Shown here piece by piece: positions 19,690-28,430 of a stretch of 64,000 nt of DNA. This DNA comes from Poa pratensis (lineage: Eukaryota > Streptophyta > Magnoliopsida > Poales > Poaceae): contig CAMZMU010000020.1 of the NCBI GenBank assembly GCA_947311845.1, positions 44,204,347 through 44,268,346 on the forward strand, written 5' to 3'. Position 1 is the first letter of the stretch. Each line of letters starts with the position of its first letter. Under the pieces are notes generated by a model. That model saw only the letters and a program-made list of their open reading frames with translations, was not told where the DNA came from and ran no database searches. A program made the position numbers and the translations under genes.

Positions 19690-20671
19690 TGTGGAAAGTA
19701 TAAAAGCCTAATATTTTGTTATATATTGTCTTGACCCTCATGCGGTATATATAGTGGTTGGTCCAGTTTGGGTATGAGAGATATTATATCTCAGGTGTGC
19801 AGTTTTGAACAGGAAGGAGGATCGGTCCTAGAAACCTTCCTCCGAGATAGAACAGTCAAGGCACCTCTACAACCAAACGTTGACAGAAATGATCTGGTGG
19901 CTACAACGGTTTGGTATGTGTGGTGGGAACGGAGACAGGCTACCCATGGCGAGACAGTACAAGCTCCGGCTAGAACGGCACAGGCCATGGCAGCCCTGAC
20001 GCTGAACTTCTCGCGGGGAAAGAAGAAGAGTAGCGGCATCAACAGACATGGCTGGATTAAGCCAAGGGAGGATTATATTAAACTGAATGTGGATGTAGGG
20101 TTCAGCTACGAGTCAGGTATAAGAAGCACGGGAACCATATTACGTAATGATAGAGGGTTTTTCCTGGCAGCTAGTTCACGTGGGATCCCATTTGTATCTG
20201 ATCCGTCGACTGCGGAGGCTCATGCGCTTCGTGATGGCCTCTTTGCTAGCTGGCCAATTTGGCTGTAACAGAATTGAGGTAAACTCGGACTGTGTCGACG
20301 TGATTGAAGTGATGAATGAAAGTGGCAACTCGCTCGGGCCTGCGGCTGCAATCTACGAGGAGTGCACCTTACTTAGTCGCAATTTTACTGAAGTTGTTTT
20401 TAGTCACTGTCCTAGGAAGCTAATGTGGCAGCGCATGTACTTGCTAGTAGATCGGAGGGAAATCAGTCGATTACTTGGCTTGATGATCCCCCAGATTTTC
20501 TTTTACATGTATTAGCTGATGATGTATCTGTGATTCGAAATTAATAAAGCATGCCGTGGTGGCTTCCCCGTCAAAAAAAATAGTGGTACAAATTTGAGAG
20601 GCAAGAAGTCAATAACTTGGAGTACAAGATAACCTCTAATTCTTATTACTAGTCGTACATGTATTCTAACA
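19690..20671 (-). repeat. Element C 5' LTR, split by a LINE
   Basis: The two LTR halves are 19690-19758 and 20588-20671 and together match the left LTR. The intervening 19759-20587 is a LINE insertion plus its duplicated target. Confidence 0.85.
19759..20579 (+). mobile_element. 5'-truncated LINE with RNase H domain (TSD ATAGTGGT)
   Basis: The insertion lies inside the 5' LTR of element C. ATAGTGGT occurs at 19751-19758 and again at 20580-20587, directly after the A-tail GTCAAAAAAAA, so both ends are defined. The plus strand encodes the RNase H-like (RVT_3) C-terminus of a plant L1 polyprotein: EDYIKLNVDVGFSYESGIRS, then STAEAHALRDGL, then NRIEVNSDCVDVIEVMNESG. There are frameshifts near 20260 and 20410. 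An AATAAA-like signal lies at 20541. Reverse transcriptase and endonuclease are absent through truncation. Confidence 0.88.
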
Positions 20672-20701
20672 TGGTTTTCAGAAGTTTCAGGATTGTGAAA
20701 G

Positions 20702-21648
20702 TGGTGTAGTACGGGACTACTAGGGTGGCCCAATCTTCACGGATTGACGAACGAGTGGACGAACTCACGCAAGAACACGAAGAACACGAGGAAGAACACC
20801 AAGAACACAAGAACACACACGATACAAGAACCGTTTCCCTTACCGGTCGGTCCAACCGGCCCAATAGAATCCACACGAAGGTGGGAGATCGGCAAGTAGA
20901 TACAAGAAGGGATCTTGGATGGTTGTTTCTCCAACGGTCAACCGAACCGCTCCAATAAAGTCACCCGAAGATGAAAGATTGGCAAGTAGTCAAACTACAA
21001 GTAGAGGTCTTGAATCCACGAAGGGATCTTCTCCACAAGGGGAGGAACCATCCCCACAAGGGGAGGAAGGAGACAGTCTTGAGGTGGGGAGCCTAGCTCT
21101 ACTCTAATTTCAAAACATAGACTAACTAGATCTGGAGGGGGTAGGTGCCTATATATAGGTTTGACCACAAAGGGGGTAGGTGGGGAGAGGATAAGGGCCT
21201 CCAACCCGTGCTAGTACCGCTGGGGGCTTCCTGAAGCGCCTGGCGTCCCGCAGCGGTGGTACCGCTGCGCCTGGCGGTAGTACCGCTGCGGTGCCGCTGG
21301 AGATGCCGCCGGGTCCTCTAGAGAGCCAATCTGGGCGGTACCGCTGGCGGTAGTACCTGCGGCGGTAGTACCGCTATGCCTGGCGGTAGTACCGCTCCTG
21401 GAGCTGTTTGGCTCCTCTTCCTTCTCCTCTTCCGAGCCACCGTCTTGTCGGACTCCATTCCTCGTGCGCCTTGGCCATCTTCCCGTGGACTCGTACCCGT
21501 CATGACTAGCAATACGCAGGGACAATGGTCAAGTAGTATACCATTCCAAAGTGTCATATCGAGGTTCACATAGAGGAAGGAGTTCACCTTTGAGTTCGCT
21601 GATGACTTGGGATATGTTGGGTTGCTTAGGGCAGGTTGCACTACATCA
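20702..21648 (-). repeat. Element A 3' LTR
   Basis: 947 bp, from TGGTGTAGTACGGGACTACT to GTTGCACTACATCA on the plus strand. Contains a TATA motif (minus CCTATATATAGG, near 21150) and quasi-palindromic GCGGTAGTACCGC repeats at about 21205-21400. Confidence 0.9.
21205..21400. repeat. GCGGTAGTACCGC palindrome array in element A 3' LTR
   Basis: Repeated GCGGTA-G-TACCGC inverted units, several per 100 bp, located just upstream of the LTR TATA box in the element's minus orientation. Copies also occur in the other A LTR (32235-32475), both B LTRs and the A leader (31270-31405). Confidence 0.75.
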
Positions 21649-22797
21649 TCTCCCCCCCCCCCCTTTAATAAGAGTCGTCCTCGACTCTTGCTCTTCATCA
21701 CCATGCAAAGGAGGTAGATGTGTTGTCGAAGAATTGGAATTCACCATGCCTACAAACACTAAAGACCAAGCAAACCATGTGTGTGCAAGAAAGAGGAGCA
21801 TATCAACAATGACATGTCCATTCTTTGTCATAGCACCGTTAGCACAACACAAGAATATGAAAATGTATTGCAAGTGCAAGGTCAATGTGCAAGCAATCCA
21901 ATGGAACATCTTCAAAGTGTGGAAACACAAAAACTCCATAAAAATATGAGGATGCCATCTAGGTATCTCAGCTTGAACCATATGATCGTTATTGCACACA
22001 AGGCATTGGAAGGGATAATTTGTCATCAACCTTGATGCAACAAGAGGAGGATTTGGCAAAAACACACAATGTAGAATGTCCAAAATATCATCATGGTGGC
22101 AAACAAAGCACATGAAAGAGCAAGTTTTCAACATATTTGTTGCAACACCAAATTGGTAGAAACCAATAAACTCATGACAAGACATGCACAAAATGTCATT
22201 ATGGTTGCAAACAAACCATTGGAAAGAACAATTGTTCATCATATTTGTGGCAACACATAAATCATCCATGTGAAAGATCGAGGAAACATGCTTGTCATAG
22301 GGAAGACCAAAAACACCATCATGATTGTAAACAAACCATAAGCAAGAGAAATTGTTCCACTTGTTTGATGCAAAACATGAGAAATATTTGAGAGTTGGAT
22401 TCGATCCACTACTCACATGTATGCTCTCAAGAGCTCGTATTGTCAACTCATGCTCAATTGAGGTTGACATTATCATGCGTTTACCGGCACACACAAGACA
22501 CCATATGAAGAAGTTACATGCACGGTATATGAACACATCATCCATCATGAAGTGTCTCTTCATTTGTATATCACCAACCACACAAAAATCAATTGTGAAA
22601 TATGACATATGTGGATGGTCACTATGCAAAGTGAAGGATGGAACAAGGTCCATAAGAGAAAACGAAACATCTCCAAAATGTGAGAAAGCTATGGGGGCAA
22701 TCTCATTATCAAGCAATTCAACATTAGTGCAAGCAACACATGTGAAAGAGAAATTGTTCAACATGTTGCAAGCCACAATGGAGAAAAATAGAAACAT
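21646..22797 (-). CDS. Cys/His-repeat ORF of element A (C-terminal part of the ancestral polyprotein)
   Basis: A 383-codon frame that ends at the polypurine tract. It is built from repeated units with the pattern C-S-F-x-x-F-V-C-x-H-x-D-I, for example CSFQWFVCNHNDILCMSCHE and CSFMCFVCHHDDILD. At least five variants are spaced about 35-40 residues apart. The residues look metal-binding in spacing but match no zinc-finger family I know. In element B the same region is joined in frame to upstream acidic and Gag-like sequence. In A, a stop codon (VDQVE then TAA, near 22839) separates them. I infer that this was once the C-terminal part of one long polyprotein. Function is unknown; an RNA- or DNA-binding role is a guess. 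Confidence 0.55.
   Translation of the reverse strand: MFLFFSIVACNMLNNFSFTCVACTNVELLDNEIAPIAFSHFGDVSFSLMDLVPSFTLHSDHPHMSYFTIDFCVVGDIQMKRHFMMDDVFIYRACNFFIWCLVCAGKRMIMSTSIEHELTIRALESIHVSSGSNPTLKYFSCFASNKWNNFSCLWFVYNHDGVFGLPYDKHVSSIFHMDDLCVATNMMNNCSFQWFVCNHNDILCMSCHEFIGFYQFGVATNMLKTCSFMCFVCHHDDILDILHCVFLPNPPLVASRLMTNYPFQCLVCNNDHMVQAEIPRWHPHIFMEFLCFHTLKMFHWIACTLTLHLQYIFIFLCCANGAMTKNGHVIVDMLLFLAHTWFAWSLVFVGMVNSNSSTTHLPPLHGDEEQESRTTLIKGGGGR
21649..21666 (-). promoter_or_regulatory. Element A polypurine tract
   Basis: On the minus strand AAA followed by an uninterrupted run of about 13 G and then AGA, directly before the 3' LTR. Confidence 0.75.
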
Positions 22798-22838
22798 TCA
22801 TAACAAGGCATGCTCATGGCAAAATCATCACAAATATG

Positions 22839-23242
22839 TTATTCCACTTGATCAACATTGGTTTCAAACAAAGTATCACAAGGGAATAAGAACGAATCAT
22901 ATGTGACCTCAAAAGAATCATCCATAGCATGCAAGCAATCAAAGTTCATCATGTCCACTAGCGGGATCATGGTCACATCAACACCCATACCTTGATAGTC
23001 CCGCTCATGTGAAGTAGGTGTTGACGTAGAAGTCGCTTCCGTGGAGCCGACTTGATCATCTTGAAGTAGACATGGGGTGGCATCATCATCATCCGCCATG
23101 TACATCTTCTCCATTTGAGGCACCATCATGTCGAGGAGTGGCGTCTCATCATCCATGGAACCTAGCACACAATGAGAAAACACACTAGAGGTAGAGGTTA
23201 AGTTGTTAGAAATCGAAATGGCCTCACAAGACCTATCAACTA
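22839..23242 (-). pseudogene. Acidic middle segment of the element A polyprotein
   Basis: Continues, across the B insertion, the frame that ends at 28431 on the other side (REVV then DRSCEAISI). It contains an Asp/Glu-rich run, MYMADDDDATPCLLQDDQ. It ends in a stop near 22839, where the B copy reads on. Element B interrupts the frame at the AACTA target. Confidence 0.55.
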
Positions 23243-24234
23243 TGATGAGGTTTGGACCTCTAGGGTGGCCCGATCTTCACGGATTGACGAACGAGTGGAC
23301 GAACTCACGCAAGAACACGAAGAACACAAGGAAGAACACCAAGAACACAAGAACACGCACAAGATACAAGAACCGTTTCCCTTACCGGTCGGTCCAACCG
23401 GCCCAATAGAATCCACACGAAGGTGGGAGATCGGCAAGTAGATACAAGAAGGGATCTTGGATGGTTGTTTCTCCAACGGCCAACCAAGCCGATCCAATAA
23501 AGTCACCCGAGGATGAAAGATTGGCAAGTAGTCAAACTACAAGTAGAGGTCTTGAATCCACGAAGGGATCTTCTCCACTAGGGGAGGAACCATCCCCACA
23601 AGGGCAGGAAGGAGACCTTTGAGAAGAAGGAGTCTAGCTCTACTCTAATCTCAAAACATAGTCTATCTAGATCTGAGCAAGGGGAGTCCTATTTATAGTG
23701 TTGACCCAAAGGGGGTAGGTGGGGAAGGATAAGGGCCTCCAACCCGTGCAGATTCCCGCAGCGGCGGTACTACCGCTTAACCCAGCGGTAGTACCGCTGG
23801 TGCGGGCTGTCTTCGCATCTTCCCACCTCGGCGGTACCTCCAGCGGTACCGGTAGCGGTACCGGTCGGTACCGGGCATGCGGTCCGAAGGGGCGTTCCAG
23901 CGGTAGCCCTGGCGGTAGTGGTGGCGGCAGCGTCCTGGCGGTAGTACCGCCTAACCCAGCGGTACTACCGCCGCCTGGGTCTTTTCTCCTCTTCCTTCGT
24001 CTCTTCCAAGCCACCGTCTTGTCGGACTCCATTCCTCGTGCGCCTTGGCCATCTTCCCGTGGAGTCGTACTCGTCATGACTAGCAATACAAAGTGACGAT
24101 GGTCAAGTAGTATACCATTCCAAAGTGTCATATCGAGGTTCACATAGAGGAAGGAGTTCACCTTTGATATCCATGGTGACTTGTGGAGTGTTGGAGTGCT
24201 TGACATGGTGATGGTCCTAGGTTGGGCTACATCA
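23243..24234 (-). repeat. Element B 3' LTR
   Basis: 992 bp. TATA motif on the minus strand CACTATAAATAGGAC near 23690. GCGGTA/TACCGC repeats at 23755-23975 just upstream of it in element orientation. Confidence 0.92.
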
Positions 24235-24249
24235 TCTCCCCTCCCTTTA
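24235..24249 (-). promoter_or_regulatory. Element B polypurine tract
   Basis: AAAGGGAGGGGAGA on the minus strand directly before the 3' LTR. Confidence 0.8.
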
Positions 24250-25796
24250 AAAAGAGTCGTCCTCGACTCTTGCTCTTCATCACCATGTAAAGGGGATAGA
24301 TGTGTTGTCGAAGAATTGGAATTCACCATGCCTACAAACACTAAAGACCAAGCAAAGCATGTGTGTGCAAGAAAGAGGAGCATATCAACAATGACATGTC
24401 CATTCTTTGTCATAGCACCATTAGCACAACACAAAAATATGAAAATGTATTGCACATGCAAGGTCAAAGTGCAAGCAATCCAATGTAACATCTTCAAAAT
24501 ATCATCATGGTGGCAAACAAAGCACATGAAAGAGCAAGTTTTCTTCATATTTGTTGCAACACCAAATTGGTAGAAACCAAAACACTCATGACAAGACATG
24601 CTCAAAATGTCATTATGGTTGCACACAAGCCATTTAAAAGAACAAGTGTTCATCATATTCGTTGCAACACAAAATCATTCACATAAAAGATGGGGAAATT
24701 TGTCTTGCCATACGGGAAAGCATTATCACAAACATGTTTGCAATCAAACCAAAACCAAGAGAAATTGACAACTTGTTTGATGCAAAACATGGGAAGGGTA
24801 TTAGAGCCGGGTTCGATCCACGACTCAAGTGTATGCTCTCAAGAGCTCTTTTTGTCAACTCATGCTCAAGAGAGGTTGACATTACCATGCGGTTACCGGC
24901 ACACACAAGACAACATATGAAGAAGTTATGTGCACGGTATATGAACACATCATCCATCATGAAGTGTCTCTTCATTTGCACATCACCCACCACACAAAAA
25001 TCAATTGGAAAATATGACATATGTGGATGGTCAATATGTAAAGTAAAGGATGGAACAAGGTCCATAAGAGAGAACGAAACATCTCCAAAATTTGAGAAAG
25101 CTATGGGGGCATTATCTCATTATTGCAAGCAACACATGTGAAAGAGAAATTATTCAACATGTTGCAAGCAACAACGGAAGAAAAGTGGAAACATTCATAA
25201 CAAGGCATGCTCATGGCAAAATCATCACAAATGGGTAACTCCACATGATCAACATTGATTTCAAGCAAAGTATCACATGGGAATAAGAACGAATCATATG
25301 TGACATCATAGAATCATCCATAGTATGCAAACAATCATAGTTCATCATGTCCACTAGGGGGATCATGGTCACATCAACACCCATACCTTTGTATTCCCGC
25401 TCATGTGAAGTAGGTGTTGAAGTACTAGGGCTTCCATGTAGCCGACTTGTTCATCTTGAAGTAGACATGGGGTGGCATCATCATCATCCTCCATGTACAT
25501 CTTCTCCATTTGAGGCACCGTCAAGTCGAGGAGTGGCGTCTCATCATCCATGGAACCTAGCACACAATGAGAAACACACTAGAGGTAGAGGTTAAGTTGT
25601 TAGAAATCGAAATGGCCTCACAAGACCTATCAACTACCTCTCTCAACTCAAGTGGTGTATCACTCATTCCCTCAAAGTGAAAGCACTCAAACTCACATAT
25701 GGTGGAGGCACTCAACTCACTCTCACTCTCACTCAAGTGGGCTAAGTGGCTCTCATGCTCACATGGGTTTGGTACCATCTCATAACTCAAGCTCAT
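24235..25796 (-). pseudogene. Element B downstream ORF: acidic segment and Cys/His repeats
   Basis: Minus-strand frames cover the same protein region as in element A, but shifted by small gaps. A Ser/Glu-rich start (HLAHLSESESELSASTICEF, from 25796) is followed by an acidic stretch MYMEDDDDATPCLLQDEQ near 25480. It continues through a segment with MDLVPSFTLHIDHPHMSYF (25065) and ends with the repeats CSFKWLVCNHNDILSMSCHE and CSFMCFVCHHDDILKM (24656 to about 24280). It closes at the polypurine tract with HGDEEQESRTTLFKG. In B the codon that is a stop in A (near 22839) reads Leu, which shows that the segments were once continuous. Confidence 0.5.
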
Positions 25797-27307
25797 AGGG
25801 ATAGGCTCGTTTCCTCATCTCCATACGCCTCCAAGGTTGAAGGGAAACTCCCATGCTCAACCTCCTCAACCATCTCGACCTCATCGCCTCCAAAGGTCAA
25901 TGCCATAGTGAGGGCATCATCACTCGACTCCTTTGCCGAAGGGAAAATCCCATGCTCGGCATCATCATCACTTGACCCATGGTCAAAGGTGATAGCATTC
26001 TCCATGCTCGCCTCCTTGGTCGAAGGGAAAATCCCATGCTCGACCGTCTTCTCACCATCTTGGTCACCGTCTTGTTCACCACCTTTGCACTCCCACATCA
26101 TGTGACCTCTTCTATTGCATAGTGGGCACAAGAGATTGGGACATTCTCGTGGATCATGGTCTTGGCCTTGGCAATTGTCACATAGGAGGTCTTCATCTTG
26201 CCATATGGGGGCCAATGTTGTGGTGGTACTTGGTGTAGAAGTCATATCAAGAGAAGCGTTTGAGAGGGACGCCGTCTTGGTTGTGTCCTCACGTTTGTGA
26301 CCATGCTTCTTCCGGCGTCGACGTTGGAGTTGCTCGATGAAGATGTCGAAGTTGGCCATGATCTCGTCTGTTATTGGCGCACTTGGAGTGGTAGCACTAG
26401 GGGACACCATAGGATGCGCCTTTGTCGCCATCTTCTTTTCATGTCGACGTTGACGCTCTTGAGTGGAGGGGTGTCGCCGAAAGTCGTTTGGATGCTTCTC
26501 CTCATGTTGGCGTCGGCGTGCTTGTTGCTTTGGTGACCTTGTCTTGGAGCTCCCACTCGAACTTGGTGATATGTTCCGAAGCTTGGCGAGTGAAGAGATG
26601 TCGTCTTGGAGCTTGGACAAGTTGTGGTCGACCTTGGCATCTTTCTTGTGGCGCCTTCTTGAACGTGATGAAGAATGGCGAAGCTTGGCACTCTTGGAAG
26701 TAGATGGAGCTCCATAAGATGAACTCATGGTGGTCTTGTTGTCGGAGCACCGTCTTGAGCTTGAACCATAGAAGTAGGTTGTGCCATGACGCTTGGTGGT
26801 GCCGCTCTTGAACATGGTGGTGATGGGGGTCCTCTCCTCTTGCATGTGGTCGAAGTCGTCGCACATGCTACAAGAGTAGTAGTCGTAGACGTTCTCCACC
26901 ATGTCATCGGAGTGGTAGTCGTAGTAGTGGCGCTCCACCATGTCGTTGTTGTCAAAGTTGGTACCATGTGATGAAGCATGTGAAGACACTTGCGCCTCAT
27001 TGTCGTTGGAGCTCATGTAGTCGGAGTCGTGGTAGATTCGCACGTACTTGGAGTCGATACAATTTGATGAAGGTTGCCCGACGTCATGGTACCGCTCCTT
27101 GTTGTGTACGCTCGAATAGTCGGAGTCGTAGTCGGAGTAGTTGTAGCGGAAGTCTTGGTGATGATCCATCATGTCATGGGGGTCGTTGTCGGTGTAGTCG
27201 TAGTAGTAGTCCCCCATGTCCTCAAAGTTTGAGGCATCATAGTCCATGCGACTCATCGTGTAGTCCTCCTCATAGGCTCCATAGTTGCATTCGCTCTCCC
27301 TAGACAT
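25793..27307 (-). CDS. Gag-like protein with two zinc knuckles (element B)
   Basis: 504 codons from the ATG at 27307, in the first position downstream of the primer-binding site. Residues 1-170 are very rich in Asp and Tyr (for example YDYHSDDMVENVYDYYSC). Residues 190-330 are Ser/Arg/Lys-rich and basic. Two CCHC zinc knuckles follow at about residues 390-425: CDNCQGQDHDPREC and CPLCNRRGHMMWEC, both with C-x2-C-x4-H-x4-C spacing. Short repeats of the form EHGIFPS follow. A one-base deletion relative to element A shifts the frame, so the protein ends at residue 504 (DEETSLSL) where A reads on. Zinc knuckles indicate a nucleic-acid-binding Gag. The acidic, Tyr-rich N-terminus is unlike Gypsy or Copia capsid domains I know. 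Confidence 0.7.
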   Translation of the reverse strand: MSRESECNYGAYEEDYTMSRMDYDASNFEDMGDYYYDYTDNDPHDMMDHHQDFRYNYSDYDSDYSSVHNKERYHDVGQPSSNCIDSKYVRIYHDSDYMSSNDNEAQVSSHASSHGTNFDNNDMVERHYYDYHSDDMVENVYDYYSCSMCDDFDHMQEERTPITTMFKSGTTKRHGTTYFYGSSSRRCSDNKTTMSSSYGAPSTSKSAKLRHSSSRSRRRHKKDAKVDHNLSKLQDDISSLAKLRNISPSSSGSSKTRSPKQQARRRQHEEKHPNDFRRHPSTQERQRRHEKKMATKAHPMVSPSATTPSAPITDEIMANFDIFIEQLQRRRRKKHGHKREDTTKTASLSNASLDMTSTPSTTTTLAPIWQDEDLLCDNCQGQDHDPRECPNLLCPLCNRRGHMMWECKGGEQDGDQDGEKTVEHGIFPSTKEASMENAITFDHGSSDDDAEHGIFPSAKESSDDALTMALTFGGDEVEMVEEVEHGSFPSTLEAYGDEETSLSL

Positions 27308-27426
27308 GTCAACTCACAAGACAAGTGTATATATGTGGAGTGGAAAGGAACTAGAACACAACCTCTCACCTTGTAGATAGTATTGGACGTCGTGGACAAC
27401 CAAGGGAAACGATCACAAAGTAAAAT

Positions 27427-27438
27427 GCTCTGATACCA
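27427..27438 (-). promoter_or_regulatory. Element B primer-binding site
   Basis: TGGTATCAGAGC on the minus strand, two bases inside the 5' LTR, complementary to the 3' end of initiator methionine tRNA. Confidence 0.9.
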
Positions 27439-27440
27439 AA

Positions 27441-28430
27441 TGATGAGGTTTGGACCTCTAGGGTGGCCCGATCTTCACGGATTGACGAACGAGTGGACGA
27501 ACTCACGCAAGAACACGAAGAACACAAGGAAGAACACCAAGAACACAAGAACACGCACAAGATACAAGAACCGTTTCCCTTACCGGTCGGTCCAACCGGC
27601 CCAATAGAATCCACACGAAGGTGGGAGATCGGCAAGTAGATACAAGAAGGGATCTTGGATGGTTGTTTCTCCAACGGCCAACCAAGCCGATCCAATAAAG
27701 TCACCCGAGGATGAAAGATTGGCAAGTAGTCAAACTACAAGTAGAGGTCTTGAATCCACGAAGGGATCTTCTCCACTAGGGGAGGAACCATCCCCACAAG
27801 GGCAGGAAGGAGACCTTTGAGAAGAAGGAGTCTAGCTCTACTCTAATCTCAAAACATAGTCTATCTAGATCTGAGCAAGGGGAGTCCTATTTATAGTGTT
27901 GACCCAAAGGGGGTAGGTGGGGAAGGATAAGGGCCTCCAACCCGTGCAGATTCCCGCAGCGGCGGTACTACCGCTTAACCCAGCGGTAGTACCGCTGGTG
28001 CGGGCTGTCTTCGCATCTTCCCACCTCGGCGGTACCTCCAGCGGTACCGGTAGCGGTACCGGTCGGTACCGGGCATGCGGTCCGAAGGGGCGTTCCAGCG
28101 GTAGCCCTGGCGGTAGTGGTGGCGGCAGCGTCCTGCGGTAGTACCGCCTAACCCAGCGGTACTACCGCCGCCTGGGTCTTTTCTCCTCTTCCTTCGTCTC
28201 TTCCAAGCCACCGTCTTGTCGGACTCCATTCCTCGTGCGCCTTAGCCATCTTCCGTGGAGTCGTACTCGTCATGACTAGCAATACAAAGTGACGATGGTC
28301 AAGTAGTATACCATTCCAAAGTGTCATATCGAGGTTCACATAGAGGAAGGAGTTCACTTTTGATATCCATGGTGACTTGTGGAGTGTTGGAGTGCTTGAC
28401 ATGGTGATGGTCCTAGGTTGGGCTACATCA
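27441..28430 (-). repeat. Element B 5' LTR
   Basis: 990 bp and nearly identical to 23243-24234. Palindromic GCGGTA/TACCGC units lie at 27953-28170. Confidence 0.92.

Larger units (their letters stand above)
14523..20671 (-). mobile_element. Element C: short-LTR Copia-like retrotransposon with captured gene (TSD TGGTT)
   Basis: Two LTRs of about 153 bp flank this element: 14523-14675 on the left and 19690-20671 on the right, the latter interrupted by a LINE. On the minus strand they start TGTTAGAATAC and end TTTCCACA. TGGTT occurs at 14518-14522 and 20672-20676, a perfect TSD. Orientation is minus: a primer-binding site TGATATCAGAGC abuts the right LTR and a polypurine tract TGAGGGGGAA abuts the left one. 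Without the nested Harbinger element, only about 2.4 kb of interior remains. It contains no recognisable gag, protease, integrase or reverse transcriptase, but does contain a protein-like segment (18331-19003) resembling a captured host coding sequence. It is therefore non-autonomous. Confidence 0.85.
23243..28430 (-). mobile_element. Element B: young related LTR element nested in A (TSD AACTA)
   Basis: Flanked by AACTA at 23238-23242 and 28431-28435. LTRs are 23243-24234 (992 bp) and 27441-28430 (990 bp), beginning TGATGAGGTTTGG and ending GGGCTACATCA on the plus strand. By eye they differ only by two substitutions and two one-base gaps, so insertion was very recent. The primer-binding site is at 27427-27438 and the polypurine tract at 24235-24249. 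B carries the same gene set as A (a Gag-like ORF and Cys/His repeats) but has a leader of only about 120 bp, where A has about 1.4 kb. No polymerase, protease or integrase is visible, so movement must rely on proteins from another element. Confidence 0.95.

Noticed and set aside
20725..20958. Glu/His-rich frame RVDELTQEHEEHEEEHQEHK in the LTRs
   Set aside because: It comes from AAGAACACGAAGAACACGAG repeats in the U5/R part of the A and B LTRs, is repeated in all four LTRs, and has no promoter or start on that strand.
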